In this document: in pieces, positions 9,064 to 17,581 of the stretch
Numbering within the stretch: the first letter of the stretch is position 1
Layout: each line of letters begins with the position of its first letter
Source of the DNA: Candidatus Eisenbacteria bacterium
GTDB taxonomy: Bacteria; Eisenbacteria; RBG-16-71-46; CAIMUX01; JAHJDP01
NCBI GenBank assembly: GCA_018831195.1
Contig: JAHJDP010000077.1
Span: forward strand, 1-64,000
DNA: 64,000 nucleotides
Reading direction: 5' to 3'
Program-made: the position numbers and the translations under genes
Notes under the pieces: generated by a model
The model's database searches: none
Told to the model about the DNA's origin: nothing
Seen by the model: the letters and a program-made list of their open reading frames with translations, nothing else

Positions 9064-9140
9064 GGTGGATGTAGCTCAGTTGGCAGAGCGCTGGATTGTG
9101 GTTCCAGTTGTCGTGGGTTCGACCCCCATCATCCACCCCA
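9064..9140 (+). tRNA. tRNA-His (GTG)
   Basis: Acceptor GTGGATG pairs with CATCCAC. An extra G at 9064 can pair with C73, the hallmark of tRNA-His. The anticodon arm CTGGA-TTGTGGT-TCCAG gives GTG. The CCA end is encoded (9138-9140), unlike in the neighbouring tRNAs. Confidence 0.95.
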
Positions 9141-9165
9141 CCTTTTCTCCCTCCCGAATTCCCAC

Positions 9166-9239
9166 GCGCCTGTAGCTCAGGAGGATAGAGCAACGGATTT
9201 CTAATCCGTCGGTCCCAGGTTCGAGTCCTGGCAGGCGCG
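9166..9239 (+). tRNA. tRNA-Arg (TCT)
   Basis: Acceptor GCGCCTG pairs with CAGGCGC, with discriminator G. The anticodon arm ACGGA-TTTCTAA-TCCGT gives anticodon TCT, and the T-arm carries GGTTCGAGTCC. CCA is not encoded. It ends the Pro-His-Arg cluster. Confidence 0.95.
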
Positions 9240-9868
9240 CTGAATAGCAAAGCGATAAATGCGACACACGCAACACCCTCGACGCCCCGTCACCGGAGCG
9301 TCGTTTTATTTCCTGATGGCCCATTAGTGCCAAAACCGGGCCATTACGCATTCTTGTGACACTAAAATTGTTTAATGTGTATCCACAGAATTTGATCCTT
9401 GACGACCCTCTCTAGAACTGGTAATATCCCTAGTGTTAGAGTGCATGATCCCATTGGATGAGGGTCAGAAACGAACGGTAAAGCTTCATTTGAGGGATAG
9501 TGGGATAGTGGCGTAGCTGCATATCCATCTTCACCCAAGTGAATTTTCCTGCACTCTAAAATCTCAAAAGTTCTGGGCTGATTCTAAATTCGGCCATCCG
9601 AAATTGACAAGTTCTGGCGCATGCCTACATGAACTTTAGCGTCGACGGTGCTTGGGGGAACTCATTTCCACATTGCAAATCTCCAAGAAGGAGAATCCTG
9701 ACGGCCTAGGAGAAGCGATACCCCGCTTCTAGCACACCCTGTGGCCCGCAATCGTGTGATCTTCCCATCACGCCAACACCGTCGGCGCTCTCCCCTCTCG
9801 GGATGAGTTTTGGCTCGTTTCCTTTTTGAAGGGAAACGAGCCAAAATTGTCTAAGGCTGCATAACCTG
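9240..9868. other. 629-base stretch without a recognisable gene
   Basis: Short open frames here match nothing. Two structures are visible: a 10-base inverted repeat with distant arms (TTAGAGTGCA at 9436-9445 and TGCACTCTAA at 9550-9559), and a strong hairpin at 9808-9846 that lies after the stop of the cytochrome gene. No RNA gene is evident. Confidence 0.5.
9808..9846 (-). terminator. 15-base-pair perfect hairpin downstream of the cytochrome gene
   Basis: TTTTGGCTCGTTTCC (9808-9822) and GGAAACGAGCCAAAA (9832-9846) are perfectly complementary with a 9-base loop. It starts 22 bases after the stop of the minus-strand cytochrome gene. The flanking U-run is on the 5' side of the stem in either direction, so intrinsic termination would be atypical; it could instead stabilise the transcript end. 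Confidence 0.5.
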
Positions 9869-12523
9869 CTATTTAGAGCTTTTGGTGATCTTTCGCCAGA
9901 ACAGATCGGAACCAACGCGGTATCGGACGAAATAGATCCCAGGCGCAAGATCGCGTCCTTCGTCATTCCGGCCGTCCCAAGGCAAGCTTAGATCGCCGGG
10001 TTCCTGAACCCCATTCACCAGGGTTCGAATCCTACGGCCATTCACATCATAGACAGCAATGTTAGCTTGTTCACGCTTCGCCAGCGTATACCGGATGGTC
10101 GTCGTCTGATGGAACGGATTGGGTTGGTTGCTGCCGAGCCGGTTGACCAAAATCTGTGGGAATTCTTCAACTGCGGTTTCAATATTCACCGGGACACTCA
10201 ACTGCTCCATCATCTCAGGAGGATTCATGCCCTGCGCCACCCAGGCGTCATGAAGATCCTGACCCATTGAGTTCGTCGTGTTTTCATCCCGGAGAAATTC
10301 AATATACTCCTTGCTTGTCGATTGGTAGTAGACGGTCACGACGGCGAGGACAGCTTCCTCCGGAAGATGATACGATGTGTCATCCCAATACTGGCCGTCG
10401 GTATAGGAGTAGGCGACGGGTGGTGATTGAATCGCCTCGAAGCCGGCGTTTGTGAAACCTCTCGGCGGGATCCGATTATCGGAATAGACCGTGTCACTCA
10501 GCACAAAATGGAAGGATTCACCGGGAGAAAATCCAATCGCCGCGGCCAACGCAGGGCTCAGGCCGGGGTGAACTTCGTAAACTTTCACTTGCTCATCATG
10601 CAGCAACTCACCAGTCTCATAATCATAGGCGCCGGATTCAAAGACCTTCTGTTCCGCTTCATCGTATGCTGACACATTGACCCAGATCCGCCGTCCCTCA
10701 GGATAACCGGATGGCAGCTTGTGTCCGGTTTCATTTGTGACCCGAACGGTCACCCCGAAGGTCTCCGGCGTCACCTCCAATGTAACGGCCTTCTGCAGCA
10801 TGGAGACCGCCCGGCTCTTGGCGGCCTGCAATTGCACGACCTCGACCTCACCAGGGAAGAATGTAGGGATGATATCCGGAACAAAAGTATTCCCGCCTGT
10901 AAAATCATGCAGACCGAGATCGGAGCGCAGAGGAGCATTCCCATCGTTGCACCCTCTGGCTTCGACATCGTGCATATGACAATCCTGGCATGTTGAAACA
11001 ATACCGTCCGGCTTGTTCCCCGCAAACTGCGGCGCATACACCCCCGTTGTCGCATACTCGCTCTGGGACCACTCACTGTAAGTTCTTTCAACCGGCATCA
11101 TATTCCGGACGTCCATATCCGGATGTTCTGCATCGAAAGTATTCGGTGAGTAATCGCCGGGGCTATCTTGTACAAATACAGGGTTGCTGACATCGTGGCA
11201 GATGCCGCAGATATTCGCGGAACGGTGGAAAGGTGATTCGACAAACTCATGGGCTGCCAGTGCATCAGCATAGGGTCCGCGGCGCAGCGGCGCAGGATCA
11301 TTGATGAACTGCCCGTTTCCGTATTGAAGCGGAAGGGGCGAAATGTTCGCCAGGACATCCACATCCTGTGCAGGACTGACTCCTTCGACGTAATTTTGAT
11401 CAACCGCCCGGTGGCAGAAATCGCATTGAACACCCTGCCGATCCTTGGCATTGAGAAGACCGCCGCTGGTATCGACCGAACGCCCCTCCTGCCAGCCACT
11501 CTGTGTGTGACAGCGGATACAAAGATCTCCGACGGATGGGGCATCTTGCTCAGCAATCGCCATACAGGCGAAGAAGAAGGGATCGCGCGCCGCCTGGGCC
11601 ATCATGCTGCCCCGCCAGTTGTACCATGCCTCATTGGCACTATCATAATTGCCATGGCAGCTTGCACAACTCGCACCGGGATCATCAAGAATGGCTCCTT
11701 CATGTGGCTGCGTCCCGGATAGATCCATATCCCTCAACGTCGTCGGGACAAAGCCCGCTGGGACACCGGTGATGGTGAAATCGGCGTCACTGTCGTCAAA
11801 CCCCGAATTCCCGGCATTGTCGTGGGCCTCCACACGGATACGGTTCATACTTCCGGGTCGATTGGGGACAAACCAGGAATAGCTGCTTCCAGGAGCTTCG
11901 TTTCTTGCGACATGCTTGTATGATGCCCCCCCGTCCTCCGATAGATAAACATTGATATACGATATCCCACTGGCGTCTGTGGCTGTATAATTGATCGTTT
12001 GGAAAGTTCCCGCCGACAAGTTTTCTCCACCATCGGGCGCAGAAATAGTGACCTCGGGCGGCGTCGTGTCGGTCCCCCCCGAGGGGGTGAGGTAAGGCTC
12101 TACCTCTGCAAGGAGAATATTGGAAGTGCTGCCCATGTTGCTTTGTGAAAGACCGGGAAATGTGGGCGTGTTCCCGAAATTGACGACATCTGTGATTTCA
12201 ACAATATTTGTGAAGCCGTCTGCATCGGAATCATCATTTTGAATGGCAAGAAACGCATCAACATAGGATAAACCCCCGTTAATGCCGATTTGAACCCCCA
12301 ATCCGTATGGATTCCGAGCTCCTCCCCCGTCAAAATTAAAATGACAAACACCACAATGGCCTCCATTGCTGGGGAGATCATCGAGCTGGGTATTCACGGC
12401 AATTGGGTAGGTGCTAAAAAAGGCATTGCGGATGGGATTCCTGGCCTCGGACGGCGTAGGAAATACAGCCATCCATGCAAACAGAGCAAGGATGAAGCAG
12501 GTTGCACCTCTGGCATGTGTCAT
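9869..12523 (-). CDS. Secreted hexahaem c-type cytochrome with FlgD-like sorting tail
   Basis: The 884-residue product has a signal peptide (residues 1-27, ending PTPSEA) and six CxxCH haem-binding motifs: CGVCH (57-61), CASCH, CIRCH, CDFCH, CGICH and CQDCH. An Ig-like domain (PEVTISAPDGGE to WFVPNRPG) separates the first haem from the rest, and the C-terminus is a FlgD/Por-like tail (NQPNPFHQT, NGRRIRTL, WDGRNDEGRDLAPGIYF). It probably carries out electron transfer at or outside the outer membrane; the electron partner is unknown. GGAGG lies 7 bases before the ATG. The gene overlaps the stop of the upstream Fur-family gene by 4 bases (ATGA), so the two are co-translated. No cytochrome maturation genes are in the window. 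Confidence 0.92.
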   Translation of the reverse strand: MTHARGATCFILALFAWMAVFPTPSEARNPIRNAFFSTYPIAVNTQLDDLPSNGGHCGVCHFNFDGGGARNPYGLGVQIGINGGLSYVDAFLAIQNDDSDADGFTNIVEITDVVNFGNTPTFPGLSQSNMGSTSNILLAEVEPYLTPSGGTDTTPPEVTISAPDGGENLSAGTFQTINYTATDASGISYINVYLSEDGGASYKHVARNEAPGSSYSWFVPNRPGSMNRIRVEAHDNAGNSGFDDSDADFTITGVPAGFVPTTLRDMDLSGTQPHEGAILDDPGASCASCHGNYDSANEAWYNWRGSMMAQAARDPFFFACMAIAEQDAPSVGDLCIRCHTQSGWQEGRSVDTSGGLLNAKDRQGVQCDFCHRAVDQNYVEGVSPAQDVDVLANISPLPLQYGNGQFINDPAPLRRGPYADALAAHEFVESPFHRSANICGICHDVSNPVFVQDSPGDYSPNTFDAEHPDMDVRNMMPVERTYSEWSQSEYATTGVYAPQFAGNKPDGIVSTCQDCHMHDVEARGCNDGNAPLRSDLGLHDFTGGNTFVPDIIPTFFPGEVEVVQLQAAKSRAVSMLQKAVTLEVTPETFGVTVRVTNETGHKLPSGYPEGRRIWVNVSAYDEAEQKVFESGAYDYETGELLHDEQVKVYEVHPGLSPALAAAIGFSPGESFHFVLSDTVYSDNRIPPRGFTNAGFEAIQSPPVAYSYTDGQYWDDTSYHLPEEAVLAVVTVYYQSTSKEYIEFLRDENTTNSMGQDLHDAWVAQGMNPPEMMEQLSVPVNIETAVEEFPQILVNRLGSNQPNPFHQTTTIRYTLAKREQANIAVYDVNGRRIRTLVNGVQEPGDLSLPWDGRNDEGRDLAPGIYFVRYRVGSDLFWRKITKSSK

Positions 12524-12996
12524 GATTCACCTCCGGGTGTGGTCTCTTTTTCCTCGGTTTGACATTTCGAACAGATACCCTGGATACTGACGGAGAGACT
12601 CATGATTCGAAATCCCTCCGGTGTCGGATGAGGAATTTTCAAGTCGTCAAACGCCAAGTTGTTAAAGTCGGTGATTTCCCCGCAGCGAAGACACAGGAGG
12701 TGGTGGTGCCGGCGTGTATCCGGGTCATAACGGACGGCGGAGCCAGGGTGGGGCAATTTGCGAATAATTCCAAGCTGGGCAAATGTTTCCAAAACCCGAT
12801 AAACCGTGGCTCGGGACATCTCCGGGTGCTGCTTCTTCACCTGGGCATAAATAAGATCAGCTGTTGGATGGTCCTTTCGTTGCGAGAGGGTCGCATAAAT
12901 CGCCCTCCGTTGCGGTGTCACAGCCAAGCCACTTTGCCGGCACCTCTGCTCAAAGCCGTGAGCTAACTCTTCTGATTCTTGGGGCATTCCATTCAT
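12520..12996 (-). CDS. Fur-family transcriptional regulator (PerR-like)
   Basis: The 158-residue protein has the Fur winged helix (residues 20-85, VTPQRRAIYATLSQ, SRATVYRVLETFAQLGI) and dimerisation domain with metal site RYDPDTRRHHHLLC (residues 89-102). Two CxxC pairs (C102/C105 and C142/C145) should bind the structural zinc. The Asp in the RYDPDT stretch fits PerR-type peroxide sensing as well as iron sensing, and I cannot separate the two by eye. It is co-translated with the hexahaem cytochrome, so it probably controls that operon in response to iron or peroxide. The start is not certain: no strong ribosome site precedes 12996. Confidence 0.9.
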   Translation of the reverse strand: MNGMPQESEELAHGFEQRCRQSGLAVTPQRRAIYATLSQRKDHPTADLIYAQVKKQHPEMSRATVYRVLETFAQLGIIRKLPHPGSAVRYDPDTRRHHHLLCLRCGEITDFNNLAFDDLKIPHPTPEGFRIMSLSVSIQGICSKCQTEEKETTPGGES

Positions 12997-13038
12997 AGTG
13001 ATTGAAACAATATATCATTTGAGACAACTTATCAAGCC

Positions 13039-13064
13039 ATATATTATTAGCAAAATGAATATAT
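13039..13064 (-). promoter_or_regulatory. AT-rich inverted repeat upstream of the Fur-family gene
   Basis: ATATATT (13039-13045) and AATATAT (13058-13064) form an inverted repeat with a 12-base spacer, inside a very AT-rich gap 43-68 bases before the regulator. Fur and PerR boxes are AT-rich dyads, so autoregulation is plausible, but the match to a specific box is weak. Confidence 0.35.
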
Positions 13065-13074
13065 ATAATAAGAT

Positions 13075-13701
13075 CTAGGATGTTTCCATCTCACCCGATA
13101 AGAATTTTGTGAGCAGATCCCGGATGCCTGCAAAGGCGCGCCCGCGGTGGCTGAGGGCGCTTTTCTCGGCCAATTCCATCTCAGAAAAGGTCTTCCCGAT
13201 TTCAGGGATCAGAAAGACGGGATCGTAACCGAAGCCGCCTTCACCCCTTCTCTCCCTCAATATGGTCCCATCACAACGACCCTCGGTCGTAATCTCAATA
13301 CCGGCCCCCATGATCAGCACCGCGACCGTCCTGAATCGGGCCGAACGATGGATCTCTTCGATATCCTCCAGCTCTTCGAGGAGCCTTTTCACATTCTCAT
13401 CGTAAGAGGCGTTCTCACCCGCATAGCGGCTGCTTCGAATGCCGGGTCTTCCGTTCAGAGCATCGACTTCGAGACCGGTGTCATCGGCCAGCACGGGCTC
13501 CCCCACCAATTTAAAAAGAGCGCGGGCCTTTAAGAGGGCGTTTTCCTCCAGGCTCTTCCCCGTTTCTTCCGGCGCGAAGGATCCCTCAACATCGGCCGCG
13601 GAGAAGATCTCTATATCCAACCCCTGCAGGATATCTTTGATTTCACGCACCTTGTCGCTATTGTGGCTGGCGACATAAAGTTTCACATTATTCTCCGCCA
13701 T
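13075..13701 (-). CDS. rdgB: Non-canonical purine NTP pyrophosphatase (XTP/dITP diphosphatase)
   Basis: This HAM1/RdgB enzyme hydrolyses XTP, dITP and ITP to monophosphates, keeping deaminated purines out of nucleic acids. It shows the substrate motif ASHNSDKVREIKDIL (residues 10-24), ENALLKARA, the catalytic ADDTGLEVDALNG, PGIRSSRYAG, and GEGGFGYDPVF followed by SHRGRAF. The 208-residue length is typical. It overlaps rph by 14 bases and ends a six-gene minus-strand operon; rph-rdgB adjacency is common in bacteria. Confidence 0.96.
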   Translation of the reverse strand: MAENNVKLYVASHNSDKVREIKDILQGLDIEIFSAADVEGSFAPEETGKSLEENALLKARALFKLVGEPVLADDTGLEVDALNGRPGIRSSRYAGENASYDENVKRLLEELEDIEEIHRSARFRTVAVLIMGAGIEITTEGRCDGTILRERRGEGGFGYDPVFLIPEIGKTFSEMELAEKSALSHRGRAFAGIRDLLTKFLSGEMETS

Positions 13702-14428
13702 CTTTAACTTCGGGGGACAAAATCCATGGCAGCACCCGGGCTTGAGCCTTCAAGACCTTCCTAATCCCCGAAGCGGCGAGGCTCAACATTTTGTTCAATT
13801 CCTGGCGCGTATAGGGCCGCCCTTCCGCTGTTCCCTGCACCTCAACAAAATGACCCGAACCGGTCATGACGACATTGAAATCAACATCGGCGGCGCTGTC
13901 TTCCGCGTGATCAAGATCCAAAACCGGCTCTCCATTGATGAGCCCGACGCTGATCGCGGCGAGTTGGTCTTTAATCGGGAATTTCCGAATCTCGCCCTTT
14001 TCCAAGAGATGGCGGCAAACCTGATGGAGCGCCACATAGGCGGCGGTGACCGATGCGGTGCGGGTTCCACCGTCGGCTTCAAACACATCGCAATCGATGA
14101 TGATCTGGCGCTCACCTAATAGATCGAGATCGGTAATGGCGCGCAGAGAGCGGCCGACGAGGCGTTGAATCTCGAAATTTCTGCCGGAGACCCGGTTGCG
14201 CGCCGCCCTTTCAGGCACGCTCCGCGGCAATAAACCATATTCCGCGGTGACCCATCCGCTCCTTTGACCCCGCATCCAGAAGGGGAGGCGTGTTTCGAGA
14301 CTGGCGGCGCAAGCGACCCAAGTGTTTCCCATCCGGATCGCGGCACTCCCCTCGGCATGCCGGAAAAACGGCGTTTCGATACTGATTTTTCGTAGCGCAT
14401 GGGGAGATCTCCCATCCGAGCGCGGCAT
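13688..14428 (-). CDS. rph: Ribonuclease PH
   Basis: RNase PH trims tRNA 3' ends by phosphorolysis. Recognisable blocks are RSDGRSPHALRKISIE at the start, GSAAIRMGNTWVACAAS, the GWVTAEYGLLPRS motif, then IIIDCDVFEADGGTRTASV (the active-site region) and FVEVQGTAEG. Two adjacent ATGs exist; the second (14428) has AGGAGG at a better distance of 6 bases. The product has 246 residues, normal for the family. It lies 20 bases after murI and overlaps rdgB. Confidence 0.96.
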   Translation of the reverse strand: MPRSDGRSPHALRKISIETPFFRHAEGSAAIRMGNTWVACAASLETRLPFWMRGQRSGWVTAEYGLLPRSVPERAARNRVSGRNFEIQRLVGRSLRAITDLDLLGERQIIIDCDVFEADGGTRTASVTAAYVALHQVCRHLLEKGEIRKFPIKDQLAAISVGLINGEPVLDLDHAEDSAADVDFNVVMTGSGHFVEVQGTAEGRPYTRQELNKMLSLAASGIRKVLKAQARVLPWILSPEVKDGGE

Positions 14429-14448
14429 CATCTTCCTCCTGACATCAA

Positions 14449-15288
14449 TTAGCGTTCGTACCAGGGTATATCAACCTGATCGACAGGCATGACACTGCCA
14501 AGCGGACAGCCGAGGAAGCGCTCCCCGACCTCTTTGAACTTCAATGGAATATCACTCACATAATAATGACAATCTGGAGGCGATGCGGCCGCCGGGCGGA
14601 GCAATCCCGATTCCCTTAATCGATCCGACATCTCAACAACGGCGGCCTCGCCTGATTCTACAATGGCGACATCCGGCCCGATGACTTTCCGGATCGTCTC
14701 CTTTAACAAAGGATAGTGCGTGCAGCCGAGAATAAGAACATCCATCCCCTTATCCATCACCGGCTCCAAATACTCCTTGAGAACCCTCTCGGGAACATCA
14801 CCCGACACCCATCCCTCTTCGGCCAGCGGCACCAGCAGCGGGCAAGCCTGAGAGATCACTTTGACGGACGGCTCGATGCTCCGCAACGCTATTGTATAAG
14901 CTTCCGACGCGATCGTGGCCCGGGTGCCGATGACGCCGATGGTTCCCTTTTGCGTCATTCTCAGCGCCTGGCGGACGGCCGGCTCGATCATGCCGACGAT
15001 GGGAATGTCAAAAGACCGGCTCAACTCAGGAAGGGCGACAGCGCTCGATGTGTTGCACGCCACAACCAAAAATTTCACCCCTTTGTGCAAGAGAAAACGG
15101 GTATTCTCCATTGAGAAGCGGATGACGGTCTGCGCCGATTTTGTTCCGTAAGGAACGCGGGCCGAGTCACCGAAATAGAGAACCCCTTCGTCCGGCAACT
15201 CGCAAAGGATATGCCGGACGACGCTCAACCCTCCGATCCCGGAGTCAAAGACACCAATAGGCAGTTCCCGGCGTTTATCGGATTCCAC
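14449..15288 (-). CDS. murI: Glutamate racemase
   Basis: MurI makes D-glutamate for peptidoglycan. Both catalytic cysteines are visible: C78 in VVACNTSSA and C189 in LGCTHYPLL, with the N-terminal GVFDSGIGGLSVV and YFGDSARVPYG motifs. The frame starts with GTG at 15288; a nearby ATG five bases upstream is out of frame and stops at once, and GGAGAGG lies at suitable distance for the GTG. Length 279 residues fits. It is fourth in the smpB-to-rdgB operon, 32 bases after the GerMN gene. Confidence 0.96.
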   Translation of the reverse strand: MESDKRRELPIGVFDSGIGGLSVVRHILCELPDEGVLYFGDSARVPYGTKSAQTVIRFSMENTRFLLHKGVKFLVVACNTSSAVALPELSRSFDIPIVGMIEPAVRQALRMTQKGTIGVIGTRATIASEAYTIALRSIEPSVKVISQACPLLVPLAEEGWVSGDVPERVLKEYLEPVMDKGMDVLILGCTHYPLLKETIRKVIGPDVAIVESGEAAVVEMSDRLRESGLLRPAAASPPDCHYYVSDIPLKFKEVGERFLGCPLGSVMPVDQVDIPWYER

Positions 15289-15320
15289 TCATGCCTCTCC
15301 TATTTTTGTGAAACTTCAAT

Positions 15321-15917
15321 TCAAGAATTGATATCAGCCCAGGAATAATACCGGTCCAGTGGGATATTGTCCACAAGCGGTTTTTCCTGCTCCCCATCGA
15401 TAAGGACCCAAACTCTTTCCACCTCCGGGATATTCTGGGTCACCGTTCCAACGATCGAACGGATTGTCAGCCATTCCATTCCATCGCCGTGCGGGTGCAG
15501 GGTTCTTAGCGACTCGGAGAAGTTGAGATAGGCCCCGCCCAAACCATCCAGAAAGACCCCCAGCACGGCCGTTTCAGGCGGGATCGAGGAGACATTTTCA
15601 AGATGACTGCCAAGAATGAGCGATTCGACGAGATCAACAATCCGCTCTTCCGTCGTCTCACGGGCGGCGATCCAGTGGGTTTCCGTGCGCAGCGACGGAT
15701 CGTGGGGCGCACCGAAATAAAGAAGAACAGGGTGAAGCGTCGGCGTGTTCAGGGCATCCGTCGACTCCTCAACAAATGATTCAGAAACCTCTTCATCGCC
15801 ACCGAAAAGCAGCAAGTAGGTTCCCCCCAGCCCCATGAGAACAAGCAACAGGATGGGTATCCAACCCCAAAGGGTACCATCCTTCCTCTTATTGCCGCTT
15901 GTTTTAGATAAGTTCAT
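15321..15917 (-). CDS. Membrane-anchored GerMN-domain protein
   Basis: The 198-residue protein has one N-terminal membrane helix (residues 17-38, WGWIPILLLVLMGLGGTYLLL), a short acidic linker, and a GerMN domain (about residues 60-180: VLLYFGAP, RIVDLVESLILGS, GLGGAYLNFSESL, RSIVGTVTQNIPEVERVWVLIDG). GerMN was named from the spore protein GerM but is widespread in non-spore-formers beside cell-wall amidases. Its ATG overlaps the stop of the amidase-like gene (TAATG), so the two are coupled. A role in peptidoglycan remodelling is inferred from position. Confidence 0.85.
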   Translation of the reverse strand: MNLSKTSGNKRKDGTLWGWIPILLLVLMGLGGTYLLLFGGDEEVSESFVEESTDALNTPTLHPVLLYFGAPHDPSLRTETHWIAARETTEERIVDLVESLILGSHLENVSSIPPETAVLGVFLDGLGGAYLNFSESLRTLHPHGDGMEWLTIRSIVGTVTQNIPEVERVWVLIDGEQEKPLVDNIPLDRYYSWADINS

Positions 15918-17581
15918 TAGAATCCCTGCCCAGGCGTGTTGGCTGTATAAAATTCCTGCACCGATTGAACAATAGAAAGAACCAACCTATCCATCGATTC
16001 CCAATCATCCGATCCCGGGAAAACCTCCCCTTCTTTCCACTGTGGGCTCTGCCGGCCGATAAAGAGACGCACCACCGGCATATCCAGCCCCACGAGGTCG
16101 GCCATCGGACGCCTCTCCACACGGGTCTCTTCATCTCCCGAGAGGATCGCCGCCATCAACCGGGCGAGGTAGAGGCTTGAATGATAATGCCGATCAGTCG
16201 ATTCATCCCAAGGGATGAGATCGGTTCCCGCCGCCGGAGCGAACGCATCCATCGATCCCGGCATTCCGTCGTTCTCCGATGTTCCCGAAAATAACGGCAC
16301 AGGAGGGCGCGGCAGGGGAATCACCGCCGCCAATCCGCGGGGAACCTGTTCGTTATAGAGATCCAGGGCAAGAGATAGAAAGAGTGAAGCTTTCTTTGAG
16401 TTCGCCGCTTCGACATTCTTGAGGGCGCTGTTTCGGGATGTGGCGTTCACTCTCGCGACATCGACACCCAAACGGGCCTGCAGCAGGCTCGACACCGATT
16501 CGGTTAATGCCTCCATGAATCGCGCCGCCTGGTTCGATGGATTGCACCCCATCTTCAACTCGATAATGATCGGCCCATCCATAAAGAGCCCGGCGGGATC
16601 GGAATCCCACTCCAATAATGGCATCCGCAACCGGCTGACTTCGCGCAAACTTGTCGTGAATGTTATCTTCCACTCAGATGAAAGTTCGTCCCAGGAAACG
16701 GCCCATCCGACAATTGTGCGTTCCAAGAAAAACTCGAGCCGCGTACCGGCCGACGTCGGACTGATTTTCAGCAATTGCGCATACTCCCCCGCATCGGGCA
16801 GGGAAAGCAGGCGGGGATCCGTTTGCACATTCTCCAAATCGATCGTGAAATAACCCCGGCCATCCCAAGACGGATGAACGACCGGCTCCGCCTCGAAGGA
16901 ACATCGTATGATAAACTGATGTCCCACCTCTTCCTGGATGAACCTGATCTCATCAGGTTCAGGGGGTATAAGAAAGAGGGTCTGGATCTCCTCCTCATAT
17001 TCGATCCTGCCCACACTCACATCATTCAGTGCATGGATGAAATCGGGGAACGGGTAATAGAGTCCCTGGGGTGACAGCAGGATCGGATGCTCCATTGTCA
17101 GAGCGCGCTCGCCGGCATGCAGAACACAGCTTCCGACGGCAAACGAAACAGAGAGCGAATCCCAAACAATGTTCCCCCTCAGTGTCCCCAAGTTCCAGGC
17201 GAGATTTCCGGATATCGCCCAGATCAGCCGGTCGATCGGGGCATAGAGATCATCCCCAAACCGCGTCAGGGCATCCAGCCGGTCGGCGCGGCCGTCGGCA
17301 AAGACGGTCCGTATCCGCGGACCGGTCTCTTCCAAACCCGATCTTTGAGGCGCTGCGGCGGAATCAACTTGTACAAATTCGGTGCCGGCATAGCTGAGTG
17401 AATCGGCGGTATTGATGGAATCGGCCGTACTGATAGAATCGGCTGCGCTGTGCGCCTCAGCGCCGCTGGGCGAATCGAACGCCGTTGACGGATCGGCGGC
17501 GGCCCAAAGGAAAGGCATCGCCGACAAGAGAAGGACCCATCCCCAAAACATCTCGCTCTGTCTCTCGCGCAATTTAATCAT
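15917..17581 (-). CDS. Amidase-like protein lacking the zinc ligands (pseudoenzyme), with copper-amine-oxidase-N-like domain
   Basis: The 554-residue product has a signal peptide (about residues 11-29, WGWVLLLSAMPFLWAAAD), a low-complexity Ala/Ser/Asp stretch with repeated ADSINTADS units, a copper-amine-oxidase N-terminal-like domain (residues about 90-190), and a C-terminal region laid out like MurNAc-L-alanine amidase type 3. In that region, where active enzymes have DPGHGG, it has IELKMGCNPSN, and where they have SIHxN it has LSLALD; only AANSKKASLFL is still family-like. Zinc ligands therefore appear lost. Its 5' end overlaps smpB by 8 bases and its stop overlaps the GerMN start. It may regulate or scaffold wall hydrolases, like other inactive amidase relatives. 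Confidence 0.7.
   Translation of the reverse strand: MIKLRERQSEMFWGWVLLLSAMPFLWAAADPSTAFDSPSGAEAHSAADSISTADSINTADSLSYAGTEFVQVDSAAAPQRSGLEETGPRIRTVFADGRADRLDALTRFGDDLYAPIDRLIWAISGNLAWNLGTLRGNIVWDSLSVSFAVGSCVLHAGERALTMEHPILLSPQGLYYPFPDFIHALNDVSVGRIEYEEEIQTLFLIPPEPDEIRFIQEEVGHQFIIRCSFEAEPVVHPSWDGRGYFTIDLENVQTDPRLLSLPDAGEYAQLLKISPTSAGTRLEFFLERTIVGWAVSWDELSSEWKITFTTSLREVSRLRMPLLEWDSDPAGLFMDGPIIIELKMGCNPSNQAARFMEALTESVSSLLQARLGVDVARVNATSRNSALKNVEAANSKKASLFLSLALDLYNEQVPRGLAAVIPLPRPPVPLFSGTSENDGMPGSMDAFAPAAGTDLIPWDESTDRHYHSSLYLARLMAAILSGDEETRVERRPMADLVGLDMPVVRLFIGRQSPQWKEGEVFPGSDDWESMDRLVLSIVQSVQEFYTANTPGQGF

Noticed and set aside
9044-9351. Minus-strand frames across the tRNA-His and tRNA-Arg genes, rich in Arg, Pro and Leu
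   Set aside because: They are read antisense through tRNA genes, a well-known source of false proteins; the tRNAs are fully supported.
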